Below are positions 16,503-26,235 of a stretch of 37,820 nucleotides of DNA, piece after piece (the stretch's first letter is position 1; each line of letters begins with the position of its first letter). The notes under the pieces were generated by a model. It ran no database searches, was not told where the DNA came from, and saw nothing but the letters and a program-made list of their open reading frames with translations. Source of the stretch: an uncultured Porphyromonadaceae bacterium (GTDB lineage: Bacteria; Bacteroidota; Bacteroidia; Bacteroidales; Muribaculaceae); assembly GCA_947178165.1 (NCBI GenBank), contig CAMWXH010000018.1:1-37820 (forward strand), given 5' to 3'. The position numbers were made by a program, and so were the translations under genes.

Positions 16503-18473
16503 TTACATACGGACCTTCTCTGTTCTCACTGTACCATCGGCTGCAACGGTTCTGCGAATGAGGATCTCTCCTTTCTCAAATGTTGAGCGAGGCATACCTG
16601 TAAGGTCATAATATATGGTTTCTCCCTCAGTGGCCATTATGGTTGATATGCCGGTCGTCAGGGGATTAAACACGTATTCATTTGACCAGCAAGACGGAAT
16701 CTTGCCATAAACCGGTCTAACCTTGAGCACATAATCCTTGTCCTCCATATCTTTTACAGGAAGCTCCGGAGTGGTTACGCCACTCATCGCCTCACCATCA
16801 AGCTCTACGTCATAAGAGGTAGGCTCACCGCTATGGTTTGCAGGAGCAACCCATTTAATCACCCCCTCGCCATCTTTGATTTCGGTGGAGAATGTCTCTA
16901 CTGTAGGATAATCATCAAGCAAGACTTCGTCAATACATAATACGCCATATTCCCCGGTAGCTTTACGGGAAGCGTTGAAAACAATGGAGGCGCTCTTGCC
17001 TGCTACTTCCGGAAGAGCAACATAACGGTTCACCCATACATATTCGCCTCCTTCCTCAGCATTTGCAGCAAAATCATCGGAGATTCCGACTTCAAGCACC
17101 ATCCTGTCTTCTCCATCTTCCCGATAACCTGCAATAAGCTTATTGTCAAGGTCAGGACGAGAAAGATACCAGAATGAAAGAACGGGATACTTCGCGTCGC
17201 TCATATTAATCGGGGTGGAAATCATCAGACGGTCAGCATCACCCGAATTGTACGAATCATCGCAGTACGCATAGCCATCCTCCTTTTTATCATCTCCCAA
17301 TACACCGTTTGCTCCTCCGGAGTAGTATTTTGATCTTGAGAAAGACCAGTCATAATCATCAGGTTCATAAGTCCAGATATTATCCGGTGTAGGCGAATAA
17401 CCCGATCCCGCATTGAAATGCTCAATGAAGGGAAGGGAGGCCATTGGGCCGACAGTTACAGTCTCGGAACTTGCATCCGTGCTCTCGCCCATTGCATTGT
17501 AAGCCGTAACCGCATAGCTGAGGGAAGTGAGTGTGGTCAGATCCTCGCACGGATCGAAGAATTCACATTCCTCCAAATCTTCAGCAAGCAGCGTTTTGTC
17601 GAAATAACTTATAACGCGCTCTACTTTATAACGGATTGTAGCCGGATCAAGCCATCCCCCGTGACGACCCTCGGTGGGAGCAGTCCATGAAATCAAGGCC
17701 CCCGAATCTTTTGGCAAAGCCTTTACATCAGCTGGAGAAGCGGGTGAATCTGCGCCCACATAGAGGGAATAGGTCTTGGTTTCACTGCTGCCGAAGGCAC
17801 ATTCAGAAATAAGCTGAAACTCGTATGTCATCCCCTCCTGAGCATCAAAGTTGACAGAATATTCCTTGCCGGGTTCAGGATTCTCTATTTTTGTTATTTC
17901 ATTAGAGGTGTAATCGTCATCCCCGGAATAGGAAAGGGTCAAGGCAGTCAAAGGCATTCCTAACGGCTCTCCATCTTCATTTAGATCTGTTCCCTTGATA
18001 ACCAAAGATACGGGAGGCTTCCCCTGATCACCGACTGTCACACTAACAAATTCCGGAGTCGAAGGCTTGACTCCTGCAAAAATATATTCACTTGTTCCAT
18101 AGCCACCGGCACCTTCATCATTCAGAGCCACAGCCTTATAATTGTAGGAATATCCATATTCAGGAAGATCATTATCCTCGAAAGAATAGGTCCGTCCCGG
18201 AATCACCTGTTCAAACTTTGCGACTACTACATCATCACCACCAAGACTCCAACAGCTGCGGGTCACGGTCATTACCGATATTCTTTCTGTGAGCGTTTGG
18301 GCGTTTACATAGTCGTTGCTTGTGGTGGGGGCAGTGACTTGACCTTTGATGACACCTTTTCCATTTACGACTTCGAAACTTAATTTCACCTCGCTCGGAG
18401 AGGCGGGAGGAAGTTCTGCCGACATTGTGAAAGCCGACATGCAAAGAAGAGTGGGTAGTATAAATTGTTTCAT
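16503..18473 (-). CDS. Secreted fibronectin-III / choice-of-anchor protein with T9SS-like tail
   Basis: The protein has about 656 residues from the ATG whose complement is at 18471-18473; MKQFILPTLLCMSAFTMSA is a clear signal peptide, and an upstream in-frame start at 18521 lies within a hairpin and is rejected. The N-terminal half is several fibronectin-type-III-like beta domains (ASPADVKALPKDSGALISWTAPTEG is typical). A jelly-roll choice-of-anchor domain follows at about 346-522 (PFIEHFNAGSGY ... DRLMISTPINMSDAKYPVLSFWYLS), then another FN3 domain. The last 45 residues (TGISTIMATEGETIYYDLTG ... ILIRRTVAADGTVRTEKVRM) resemble a C-terminal sorting tail. There is no catalytic domain, so it is probably a surface adhesin or carbohydrate- or protein-binding protein. 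It is the last gene of the M6-FN3-FN3 unit. Confidence 0.8.
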   Translation of the reverse strand: MKQFILPTLLCMSAFTMSAELPPASPSEVKLSFEVVNGKGVIKGQVTAPTTSNDYVNAQTLTERISVMTVTRSCWSLGGDDVVVAKFEQVIPGRTYSFEDNDLPEYGYSYNYKAVALNDEGAGGYGTSEYIFAGVKPSTPEFVSVTVGDQGKPPVSLVIKGTDLNEDGEPLGMPLTALTLSYSGDDDYTSNEITKIENPEPGKEYSVNFDAQEGMTYEFQLISECAFGSSETKTYSLYVGADSPASPADVKALPKDSGALISWTAPTEGRHGGWLDPATIRYKVERVISYFDKTLLAEDLEECEFFDPCEDLTTLTSLSYAVTAYNAMGESTDASSETVTVGPMASLPFIEHFNAGSGYSPTPDNIWTYEPDDYDWSFSRSKYYSGGANGVLGDDKKEDGYAYCDDSYNSGDADRLMISTPINMSDAKYPVLSFWYLSRPDLDNKLIAGYREDGEDRMVLEVGISDDFAANAEEGGEYVWVNRYVALPEVAGKSASIVFNASRKATGEYGVLCIDEVLLDDYPTVETFSTEIKDGEGVIKWVAPANHSGEPTSYDVELDGEAMSGVTTPELPVKDMEDKDYVLKVRPVYGKIPSCWSNEYVFNPLTTGISTIMATEGETIYYDLTGMPRSTFEKGEILIRRTVAADGTVRTEKVRM

Positions 18474-18490
18474 ATTGTGAAGTTTTTTAT

Positions 18491-18524
18491 AGGGTGGAGA
18501 TAAAACCTCATCTATCTCCACCCT
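18491..18524 (-). other. Perfect stem-loop in the leader of the 656-residue secreted protein gene
   Basis: AGGGTGGAGATA at 18491-18502 pairs exactly with TATCTCCACCCT at 18513-18524, with a ten-base loop. It sits 17 bases before the start codon at 18473 on the minus strand. The bases after it on the minus strand are ATAAAAAACT, with no U run, so it does not look like a simple terminator. It may be a leader, mRNA-processing or stabilising element between two co-transcribed genes. Confidence 0.6.
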
Positions 18525-18569
18525 TTGTTAATCATTGAATTAAAACAGATTATTAGGGTAACAAATGAC

Positions 18570-21500
18570 TTAACGCACTATAGCCTTAACAACCTTGCTA
18601 CCGGCCTTAACCACATACACTCCGGCTTGAAGTGAGAATCGATCGTTTCCATTAGAAGCACCGGCCATTATTATCCTCCCTTCGGTGTCGGTTATTGTCA
18701 AAGGAGTCTCCATAGGAGCCTTGATATTAATGAAACCTTTACCTGAAGAGACCACAACAGATTCCGACATCGCTTCGCCAAAGCCCGATGGTGTGAGTTT
18801 CACAACATTCGAGAGTTTAGACTCACCCTTGTCATAAACAACCGCTACGGCGTAGGAATGGAGTTTTCCGTCAACCTCCGGATCAACATAAGACATCTCA
18901 ACCAAAGGCTTTTCTGTAACCTTCACTCCGTCGCGATACACATTATATCCTATCAGTGACAATTCTTCAGTTATAGCACCGGCAGGGAGGTAAGTTATAT
19001 CGTCAACCATAAAGACATAAGTGTCGTTCGATACGCAACGAATGGCGAAATAGCGGGCGCCTTCGGGAAGTTCAACCCTCTCCTCAGTCCAGACAACCGG
19101 GGCTGAGCGCAAATCTCCGATTCGGGTAAAGTCGGAAACCTCTGTGCCGGTAGTGGAATATAGAACTTCAAATTTCTCATATCCATATTCTGCGGTCTGA
19201 GATTTGACATAGAAGGAGATAGTCTGAGCCACGCGTGGCAATTCAGGCGAGATAAGCCAATTATCTCCCTCCCCTTCTCCTCCGAAGGAAGCGAAGTATT
19301 TCTCTCCTGTGCGAGGAGCCCATCCGGTGGGAGTGCCGTCAGAATATTCTGTAGGAATGCCGGCCTCTGAAGGATCGAACACAATGAATGCCTGTGGTTT
19401 GCCGGCATTTGGATATTGCACCGCGCTTCCGGTACTGCTACGGATTCCGAATGTGGGAAGCCCGTCAACATCCACTGTCCACCAGTCGCCGAAGTCGCTT
19501 ATCAGGAAGCTATTATATTCCTCTGCTCCATCAGTCACTGTTTCGCCGGACCCCTCCACAATTTCAGGTTCGCTCCACTCCAGGTTAACCCGTCCTGCTT
19601 CGTCGAGTTTGCCTGAGAGATCATTAACTGCCGGAAGCTTGGATGCTACCACGCGAACTTCAACCTTCGGCGTCTTATTATCGCCCTCATATTCATCCTT
19701 GGCATATTCCAACGATGCCGAGAGTGTAGTCACTTCATTCCAGGTGTTTTCAGGAACGATTTCAAACATCACTTCAACAAACTCATCCGGCTTGATTGAT
19801 TTCCCCTTAACAGAAGATATCTCCTTATCGTCAGCATAAAGGATCACATTATAATCATCGGCATCATTGAGTCCGCTATTTTCGACACTCACACCAATGG
19901 ATGTTTTCTCACCCATATTGACTCTGGCCGGCGCATGAACTGCAAGAACAGCGAGATTATTGTCATAAATGTCTTTTACCCTGATGTTATCAAGGTGAAT
20001 ATTATTATAACCTGTGCCTGAACGCGCCTCAAAGGCAATCTGGATAAAGGAGGTGTCTCCAAGATCTGTCAGAGCTACACTCTTCTTGCGCCATCCTTCG
20101 TTGCCGCTTTCAGCCGAAGATCTAACTTCTCCAATCTCCTTGAACTCACCTCCATCTTTAGAAAGGAGGAGCTTGACAGTATCGTATGTACCGGGGAGAT
20201 AATACCACCAGAATTCCACAACCGGGTTCTTGGCGCCTTTCACAGAGATTGTTCCGGAAGTCAACGTGCCTTCATCGCCACTCTCATCAGGAATGAAACT
20301 TACAAGTCCGCCCTCGGGATCCTGCGATTCCACGTCGGGATATTCACCCGTAAGCTTGAGCTGCCAGTAACCGTTTGATTCTTCGGGAATGCTGACATCC
20401 CATGGATCATTGGTGATTTTTCCGTTAGCGAATGTCTCCACGAAAGGCATCTTGTATGGCTCACCCACCACAACGATATTTGAGAGCTGACCGTAGCCAT
20501 ATCCGGCCGGCGACTGTGCATAAACATAGTAGCCATAGAATTCCTGACGATACCCATTGAGAGGTACGTTCGGATCAGTGAAGGTAAGCTCCTTCACACC
20601 GGTTGCAAGCTCTTTCTCATCATTGGCTCTAAGAATGGTATATGTCAGAGCGGAAGGATCATAATAGCCTCCTGTCTCCCCTTCAGCCGGAGCATCCCAA
20701 GTGATTGTCACGCTCTTGCCCCCGGTATAAGTGGCTCGAACATTAAGAGGCAAGCCCGGACGGTCGTGGCCTACATAGACGCTTACCTTGCACTCATACC
20801 CTGCTCCGACGGTGTTTACAGCTGTCAGCACATAGGTGTTCTCGCTTTGAACAGCTTTTTCGTCAACATATTCAAATTTCTCGCCCGGCTTAACTCCGGT
20901 GATGCTACCGATGGGGCGACCGTCACGGACTATCTTTATTTCGGATATATCCGACAAAGGATTCCCATCAACTGTCTTGGTTGGTGCAACTCCCTTAAGG
21001 GTGGCTGTCAATGCTCCCTGCGCTCCGGCAGTAGCCGAGAGGGAGGTGATATTGCCAGGAGTCCCAAGCAGCGGGCCCTCCTCTATTGCCATATTATTCA
21101 CATATAGGAACATAGAATCAGCTCCACTCATGGCGTGAATGCCGAAGAAATATATTCCGTCTTCCTCAACAGAGAACCAACCCTCAATAGTTGACATCTC
21201 GGGATTATTGATTACTGTAGGCTTAATCACCTCGATATTCAATCCCTCGGGCGTGGCAGAGGTGCCCATCTTCACTTCAAGACGCTCGGGCAGATAACTG
21301 TAATAGCAGCCGGCATCAATGGCAAAACGATACATTCGGCCAGCTTTCAGCCTGACGCGAGGAGTAACCAGCCAGTCATCCATAGGCATGGTATAATTGT
21401 TGGCAGTGCTATATTTCATACGTGCTGCTATATGCGCACCATCAAAAAGCCATGTCTCACCATCATTATTTGCATCTATCACCTGGAAATATGCAAAATC

Positions 21501-23147
21501 ATCTTCATTGGCAAGGAAATTATAGAGAGGAGTGTTTGCACTTCCGATTGCAAGCGAATTTGAAGTCATAGTCTCCCCTTCATATCCGTTATAGACCGGT
21601 GTAACGGAATAAGAATAAAGAGTCACGTTGGCCGGTTCGGGAATGGTTTCGCTAAACGAATTTCCTTTAAGGCCGGTAGCCACCTTCTTATTATCGGGCA
21701 TACGGACAATGTCGTAGGTTATGGCATCAGTATCCACAAAACCTCCGTTAAGCGTTTTGTCAGGAGTTTCCCACGTAAGCACTATATCCGTTACGCCATC
21801 ACCGGGAACCAAATTAAGATTTCCCACTCCAACCGGCATATCTTGGCCTATCCAAGTTTCAACCATCGCCAATGGTGAGCGACCGGCCGCGTTGGTTGTG
21901 CTCACATTTGCACGATAGAAACCAGGGCTCGGCACACTTACCGGAACGCGCACCTCTTCGCCGGGTGAGGCCTTTCCGGTAGCCTCCTCTCGCTCATTGA
22001 TTGCAACTGTCCAGCTAAATTCTCCGCTTAACGAACCTTTCCCGTCAAACTGCATTGTCGGCATGGTGAACACTACCTCTCCGGAGAGGGCACCTCCCTC
22101 AAAATCAAATTTAAGATCGTTCACAGCTGTAGGAGCGGCATCGGCGGCCTCGGGAACGGGTATGAACATACCCACAACCTCTGCATTGTTAGCTATTGTG
22201 GTCACAGGAGTAGCCACACCGGTGTTGGTATCTATCTCATAAAGGATACCCTTTGCATCAGCCTCGATACATTCCCAATAGAATTTGTCGGTCTGCAAGT
22301 CGAAGCATCCGGAAGCGGAATACGCAGGATGGCGTCCCGTAGAGCCTATGAGCGTGCGGTCGCCTGTCTCTTTGTCAAAACGGTAAAAGCCTCCGTCATA
22401 ACCTACGCCATACCATTCACCTTTTGAATTGACTCCCACTGAAAGTATGATCATGTCGAGGTCTTTAAGGAGACGGCGTTCACCTGTCTCGAGATTCAGG
22501 ACACCGAGCACCCAGCCATCGGCATTGTCGTTCATAAAACATCCATACACATTACCCGTCGTTGGGTCGTAGGCCATATCCTGAGGAATCGCTCCGGCCT
22601 TTACCGGAAGAGATCTTGTGATGGTCCAGGTCTCTATGTCGCAAGTATAGAGGTCGGCAAATGTCATGCCCATAAATGACATGTAAGAGACAAAATGATA
22701 CTGGCCGTTGGCATACACACCTCCAGACACCACATAATCGTCACCAATGGCCTCCGAACGGCATTGACTGCCATCATTTATCGGGAAGGAATAGATTCCT
22801 ACGGGGGAATTATCGGCCGTCCAGTTGGAGGCATAGATAACTCCTCCATAAATCCTTCCAGCCTCCTCCGAAGTAACACGCGATGGTGCTTTCACAGGCA
22901 ATGACTCAACAAGAGAGCGTGAGCCTACACACGGAACCGGGTTAAGACGGCCCACTGAATTATCAAGACGTGGCACCATTGGCAGACGCGACATCTCTTT
23001 CTCAGCCGTCTTCTCTTTGGCACGCTCCGCCACTGGAGAAGACGCGAGTTTAGTGAATCCCGGTAATCCGGTAAAAGCAAAGACTGAGAATCCGCTAAGG
23101 AATAACAGCCCTCCGGCCACTAAGCCGGCAACTGATTTCTTATTCAT
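18570..23147 (-). CDS. Giant secreted multidomain protein (propeller-like, FN3, choice-of-anchor, CARDB) with T9SS sorting domain
   Basis: The 1525-residue protein begins with a signal peptide (MNKKSVAGLVAGGLLFLSGFSVFA). Residues of about 95-330 form a repeated propeller-like region (AYDPTTGNVYGCF, GYDGGFYRFDKETGDRTLIG). Then come FN3 domains, a choice-of-anchor jelly roll at about 539-690 (DDWLVTPRVRLKAGRMYRF), more FN3 domains, a second jelly roll near 900-1055, a CARDB-like domain near 1062-1160 (NSGLNDADDYNVILYADDKEI) and a third jelly roll near 1200-1390 (EGDNWLISPELPRVAQTISF). The last 70 residues, ending GRIIMAGASNGNDRFSLQAG and YVVKAGSKVVKAIVR, look like a T9SS type A sorting domain. 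It probably serves as a surface adhesin or binding protein exported by T9SS. It starts 21 bases after the M6 remnant, so the genes are likely co-transcribed. Confidence 0.85.
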   Translation of the reverse strand: MNKKSVAGLVAGGLLFLSGFSVFAFTGLPGFTKLASSPVAERAKEKTAEKEMSRLPMVPRLDNSVGRLNPVPCVGSRSLVESLPVKAPSRVTSEEAGRIYGGVIYASNWTADNSPVGIYSFPINDGSQCRSEAIGDDYVVSGGVYANGQYHFVSYMSFMGMTFADLYTCDIETWTITRSLPVKAGAIPQDMAYDPTTGNVYGCFMNDNADGWVLGVLNLETGERRLLKDLDMIILSVGVNSKGEWYGVGYDGGFYRFDKETGDRTLIGSTGRHPAYSASGCFDLQTDKFYWECIEADAKGILYEIDTNTGVATPVTTIANNAEVVGMFIPVPEAADAAPTAVNDLKFDFEGGALSGEVVFTMPTMQFDGKGSLSGEFSWTVAINEREEATGKASPGEEVRVPVSVPSPGFYRANVSTTNAAGRSPLAMVETWIGQDMPVGVGNLNLVPGDGVTDIVLTWETPDKTLNGGFVDTDAITYDIVRMPDNKKVATGLKGNSFSETIPEPANVTLYSYSVTPVYNGYEGETMTSNSLAIGSANTPLYNFLANEDDFAYFQVIDANNDGETWLFDGAHIAARMKYSTANNYTMPMDDWLVTPRVRLKAGRMYRFAIDAGCYYSYLPERLEVKMGTSATPEGLNIEVIKPTVINNPEMSTIEGWFSVEEDGIYFFGIHAMSGADSMFLYVNNMAIEEGPLLGTPGNITSLSATAGAQGALTATLKGVAPTKTVDGNPLSDISEIKIVRDGRPIGSITGVKPGEKFEYVDEKAVQSENTYVLTAVNTVGAGYECKVSVYVGHDRPGLPLNVRATYTGGKSVTITWDAPAEGETGGYYDPSALTYTILRANDEKELATGVKELTFTDPNVPLNGYRQEFYGYYVYAQSPAGYGYGQLSNIVVVGEPYKMPFVETFANGKITNDPWDVSIPEESNGYWQLKLTGEYPDVESQDPEGGLVSFIPDESGDEGTLTSGTISVKGAKNPVVEFWWYYLPGTYDTVKLLLSKDGGEFKEIGEVRSSAESGNEGWRKKSVALTDLGDTSFIQIAFEARSGTGYNNIHLDNIRVKDIYDNNLAVLAVHAPARVNMGEKTSIGVSVENSGLNDADDYNVILYADDKEISSVKGKSIKPDEFVEVMFEIVPENTWNEVTTLSASLEYAKDEYEGDNKTPKVEVRVVASKLPAVNDLSGKLDEAGRVNLEWSEPEIVEGSGETVTDGAEEYNSFLISDFGDWWTVDVDGLPTFGIRSSTGSAVQYPNAGKPQAFIVFDPSEAGIPTEYSDGTPTGWAPRTGEKYFASFGGEGEGDNWLISPELPRVAQTISFYVKSQTAEYGYEKFEVLYSTTGTEVSDFTRIGDLRSAPVVWTEERVELPEGARYFAIRCVSNDTYVFMVDDITYLPAGAITEELSLIGYNVYRDGVKVTEKPLVEMSYVDPEVDGKLHSYAVAVVYDKGESKLSNVVKLTPSGFGEAMSESVVVSSGKGFINIKAPMETPLTITDTEGRIIMAGASNGNDRFSLQAGVYVVKAGSKVVKAIVR

Positions 23148-23168
23148 GATGTTGCTTTTTAAATGTTA

Positions 23169-23741
23169 TTATAATATTATTTTAGTCGAATAGGATGAGG
23201 TAAGCAGGAACGCCACTCCTTTATATTCCGGAAGTCGGAAAGTGGCATTTCCTTCACCGTCGGAGTGACCGGAAATGAGTTCATATCCATCGCAGGTGAT
23301 AATTCTTACCAATTCGCACGGTGTCACACCTTTTACCGTCACTGTCCCGTTAGCCCGATTGTAACTTACATGAACCTTGTTTACATTCAGCTCATCTATT
23401 CCGGAAGCTTTCAAGGTGACAACTCGCACTTCATTTGATGTTTTTGAAACCAGTTCACCCTGACGTGCTGTCACGGTAAAGAAATAAGGCGTATTGCTTT
23501 CCAGGCCGGTCAAACGCAATGAACACACATTTCCTGCATCAAAATTAGTGAAGGATGGATGAGGGATAACTTCGGTTGCACCACCCCATAACAATACTGC
23601 ATCATCAATTGCGAGGGAACCCTTATCGCCCGGATGGAACACCAATCTAAGGGCATCAGCACCAAATGGAATCTCCTCTTCCCCTACTTCTGCTATGAAA
23701 GAGGGTAAATAATCATCAGGGTTCAACTCCAATGCGCTGAC
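23169..23741 (-). pseudogene. Severed C-terminal part of the M6 metalloprotease (end of jelly roll, FN3, sorting domain)
   Basis: This stretch is in the same frame as the M6 gene and follows its TGA directly (GGA GAA TGA GTC AGC). It encodes VSALELNPDDYLPSFIAEVG, which completes the jelly-roll domain begun before the stop, then an FN3 domain (CSLRLTGLESNTPYFFTVTA) and a C-terminal sorting-like domain (ASGIDELNVNKVHVSYN ... VKGVTPCELVRIITCDGYEL). A TTG start at 23732 is possible but would give a product with neither signal peptide nor complete domain. The likeliest history is a single-base change (for example TGG to TGA) in a once-continuous gene. Sequencing error or stop-codon read-through are alternatives. 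Confidence 0.75.
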
Positions 23742-26012
23742 TCATTCTCCCGCAACATGAGCCTTAACTTCGATGCGTGTCAGATCAGACGAACCAACCC
23801 GGCGCATCCACATTTTGAGTCCGCGTACATATCCTTCCGGAGCCGGCAGTTCAAGATAATGGCCCTCAGTGTTAAAGCGCAGGGATGGCGCTGATTCACC
23901 GCAATAATCTTCAGCCGCATAAGTGAGACGTGAATTGGTTGACCATCCTTCAGGAAGTTCCGACAGTCCATTATCAAAACCGCACGCTGTTTCCGACGGC
24001 TCGCCCATGACTTTGGTCACAAGATTGAGAGAGTAGCTTTCTGCTCCTTCAAGCTGTTCCCAACAGGCGGTGAACGCATCATGGGTTATATCTTCCGCAC
24101 CAACTGCACGGGGAGCGAGACAGTCGAAGGTGGGCGGAAGCAAGGTTACTGTTATCTCGTTGGAGGGTATGCTTCTCAGATTTGTTTCAGAATCCAATAC
24201 GCGCACTGAATAGCGGTATTCCTCGCCCGGATTGAGACCGCTTACCGGTGCAGAGGTAACATCAGACCCAACATCAAGATCTTCATATCCTGCCACATAG
24301 CTTATGATTGGTTGTCCGCTTTCACGAAGAGAGGATGTATAGACACTCAACAGGTAATGAGACCCTTCCTCTGAAGAAGCTTCCCAATTTGCTGTGAAAC
24401 TGTCAGAAGTAATTTCAGTAGCCTCTAATGCCGTTATTGGCTCAATGGTGGTCTTGCCTCCGCAGGCCTTGAGATATATGTAGCCGTTACTCTCATATAT
24501 ATCTGTCAAAGGCACCCCACATCCTGCACCGGTCCAGGAGACCATGGCAGGTTGAGTCTCATCGGTAAAGGAACTTACGTTATTTGCTCCCGGAAAGGGA
24601 TCACCCTCTACCGTGTCCTCATGCTGGTGATTATCCGCCTCCACAATATCCACATACTGATGGTCTTTGCGGTCGTTCACCGTGTTATATCGCCAGATAT
24701 TCTCATTATAATCTATATGCCAAACCAGCATGCCATGATAAGGGATAAAGGTATCCCAGCCCGACTGCTGACGGTTTTCAAGCAGGAAATATTCGTTTTC
24801 ATTCTCAGTGGGTATGTAGTATGCCCTATTTTCTGCAACAGGCGGAATCTTAATGTTTGAAGGCTTGTCTAACCTGATGGGGTCAAGCCAGCCAAGGCTG
24901 AGACGTTCAAAAGCAGAATAGTAGGGAGGAGTTCGGCTGTTATTATTGTAAGGGCCTTCATCCATCACCGACCATCGGCCGGGAGTGAACGCAAAAGAAT
25001 AGTTCGTGGCATAGAGGTCAGGGAGTCCCATCACGTGAGAGAATTCATGCACGAAAGTGCCGATACCGTCCATTGTGTCGGTAAGGTCAATTTCGTTGGT
25101 GCAGGCATAGTGGTTCAGCCTCTTCTCATCGAAATAATATGGAACGGAAGTTGCTTCTGCTATATCCCACGAATGGGGCCAAATACATTCAGATGGAACG
25201 GTTGCTCCAAGGTTTTCTCCATATCCGGCATAAAAGGCAAAAACATTATCGATAAAACCGTCGCCATCGGCATCATAAAGTGAGAATTCCACATCGTCAT
25301 CAATCATTCCGCAGGCTTCGATAATCATCATTTCCGGACGAATGTCGTCACCACCCTTATTGGCTCCGTAATAGGCTCTCGGATGGCTTAGGGTGATCGG
25401 GCCTACCACATCAAACTGAGGTGTAAACTTACCGTTTGAATTGGATATGAACCAATCTCTTGCGCTTCCCCAGCCACCATAATCGGAATAACCTTCTTCA
25501 TTAAGCATCCTCGTGAAGGAGTCGTTTGGATTGGGCACAGAAAAAGATACGTCGGAATATTCTATAAGGAGGACGAGGCCGCGCGGGCTACCGGTGCAAG
25601 GGAAAGCGTTAACCTGAGGAGGAACTTTACTACGCACCTTCCTATTTAACTTTGCTTCCCTCTCCTTTTTAAAGGCATTCTCGAGTCTTTGACGATCGAT
25701 GGATTCGATGAAAGCTTTCTCCTTCACCACTTCCTTCGGGTCAGCTACACGCTGAGTGGATAGGACAGGGCATTCATCAGCTCCACACACATAATAATAG
25801 AAAAATCCGTCACTTCCACGGTCAATTGGCAACCCTTTTTCACTCAAGATGAAATGTGATCTCTCATCTCCGCGAAGGCGTGCCATGACAACACTGCCGT
25901 CGGGTTGTGTCACGGGTTTCAGTGCAGGATTGGCGGGCACTCCCATAGATGGTAAAGCCGAAAAGATGGAGGTTATTAGCAGAGCGTATGTAGTAAGGTT
26001 AATTTTTTTCAT
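23742..26012 (-). CDS. M6-family metalloprotease, truncated by an in-frame TGA
   Basis: The open part is about 756 residues from the ATG whose complement is at 26010-26012. MKKINLTTYALLITSIFSAL is the signal peptide, and an upstream in-frame start at 26063 adds an odd leader. A propeptide-like region precedes the M6 (immune inhibitor A-like) catalytic domain, with the zinc site HEFSHVMGLPD (about residues 322-332), a preceding DADGDGFIDNVFAFYAGYGEN and a later HGMLVWHIDYNE. FN3 domains follow (ITSDSFTANWEASSEEGSHY, ITHDAFTACWEQLEGAESYS), then the first part of a jelly-roll domain. The stop TGA at 23744-23742 cuts that domain. The remaining in-frame sequence to 23169 holds the sorting domain, so as read the protease would lack its T9SS export signal. 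It heads the M6-FN3-FN3 secreted unit. Confidence 0.85.
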   Translation of the reverse strand: MKKINLTTYALLITSIFSALPSMGVPANPALKPVTQPDGSVVMARLRGDERSHFILSEKGLPIDRGSDGFFYYYVCGADECPVLSTQRVADPKEVVKEKAFIESIDRQRLENAFKKEREAKLNRKVRSKVPPQVNAFPCTGSPRGLVLLIEYSDVSFSVPNPNDSFTRMLNEEGYSDYGGWGSARDWFISNSNGKFTPQFDVVGPITLSHPRAYYGANKGGDDIRPEMMIIEACGMIDDDVEFSLYDADGDGFIDNVFAFYAGYGENLGATVPSECIWPHSWDIAEATSVPYYFDEKRLNHYACTNEIDLTDTMDGIGTFVHEFSHVMGLPDLYATNYSFAFTPGRWSVMDEGPYNNNSRTPPYYSAFERLSLGWLDPIRLDKPSNIKIPPVAENRAYYIPTENENEYFLLENRQQSGWDTFIPYHGMLVWHIDYNENIWRYNTVNDRKDHQYVDIVEADNHQHEDTVEGDPFPGANNVSSFTDETQPAMVSWTGAGCGVPLTDIYESNGYIYLKACGGKTTIEPITALEATEITSDSFTANWEASSEEGSHYLLSVYTSSLRESGQPIISYVAGYEDLDVGSDVTSAPVSGLNPGEEYRYSVRVLDSETNLRSIPSNEITVTLLPPTFDCLAPRAVGAEDITHDAFTACWEQLEGAESYSLNLVTKVMGEPSETACGFDNGLSELPEGWSTNSRLTYAAEDYCGESAPSLRFNTEGHYLELPAPEGYVRGLKMWMRRVGSSDLTRIEVKAHVAGE

Positions 26013-26149
26013 TTTGATATAGAAAGTCGTTATTAAGGTTGTGTATGTTAGATTTATTTGCAAATGTCGTTCAAATGGATATAAATCTACTGAACATAAA
26101 TCAAAAAAGTTATTAATTAGATATTTTATTATTTCTTTTAGATTTTTTC

Positions 26150-26190
26150 ATAAAAAAATCAGGCGACCTGAATCAAGTCGCCTGATTAGT
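26150..26190 (-). terminator. Terminator after ahpF
   Basis: AATCAGGCGAC at 26157-26167 pairs exactly with GTCGCCTGATT at 26177-26187, with a nine-base loop. On the minus strand the hairpin is followed by a run of seven T, the standard intrinsic terminator shape. It lies about 50 bases after the ahpF stop. The remaining bases to the M6 start at 26012 are AT-rich and presumably contain the M6 promoter, although no exact TAnnTTTG box was found on the minus strand. Confidence 0.88.
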
Positions 26191-26235
26191 AATGAAGTTA
26201 GAAATATATCTTTATCTTTTTGATTATACTAAATT

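Noticed and set aside
23169..23732. The C-terminal M6 fragment considered as an independent gene from TTG 23732
   Set aside because: It lacks a signal peptide and starts inside a domain shared in frame with the upstream gene; a severed C-terminus is simpler.
23742..23744. TGA in the M6 gene considered as a selenocysteine codon
   Set aside because: The position is in a jelly-roll domain with no catalytic role, and no obvious selenocysteine insertion hairpin directly follows it.
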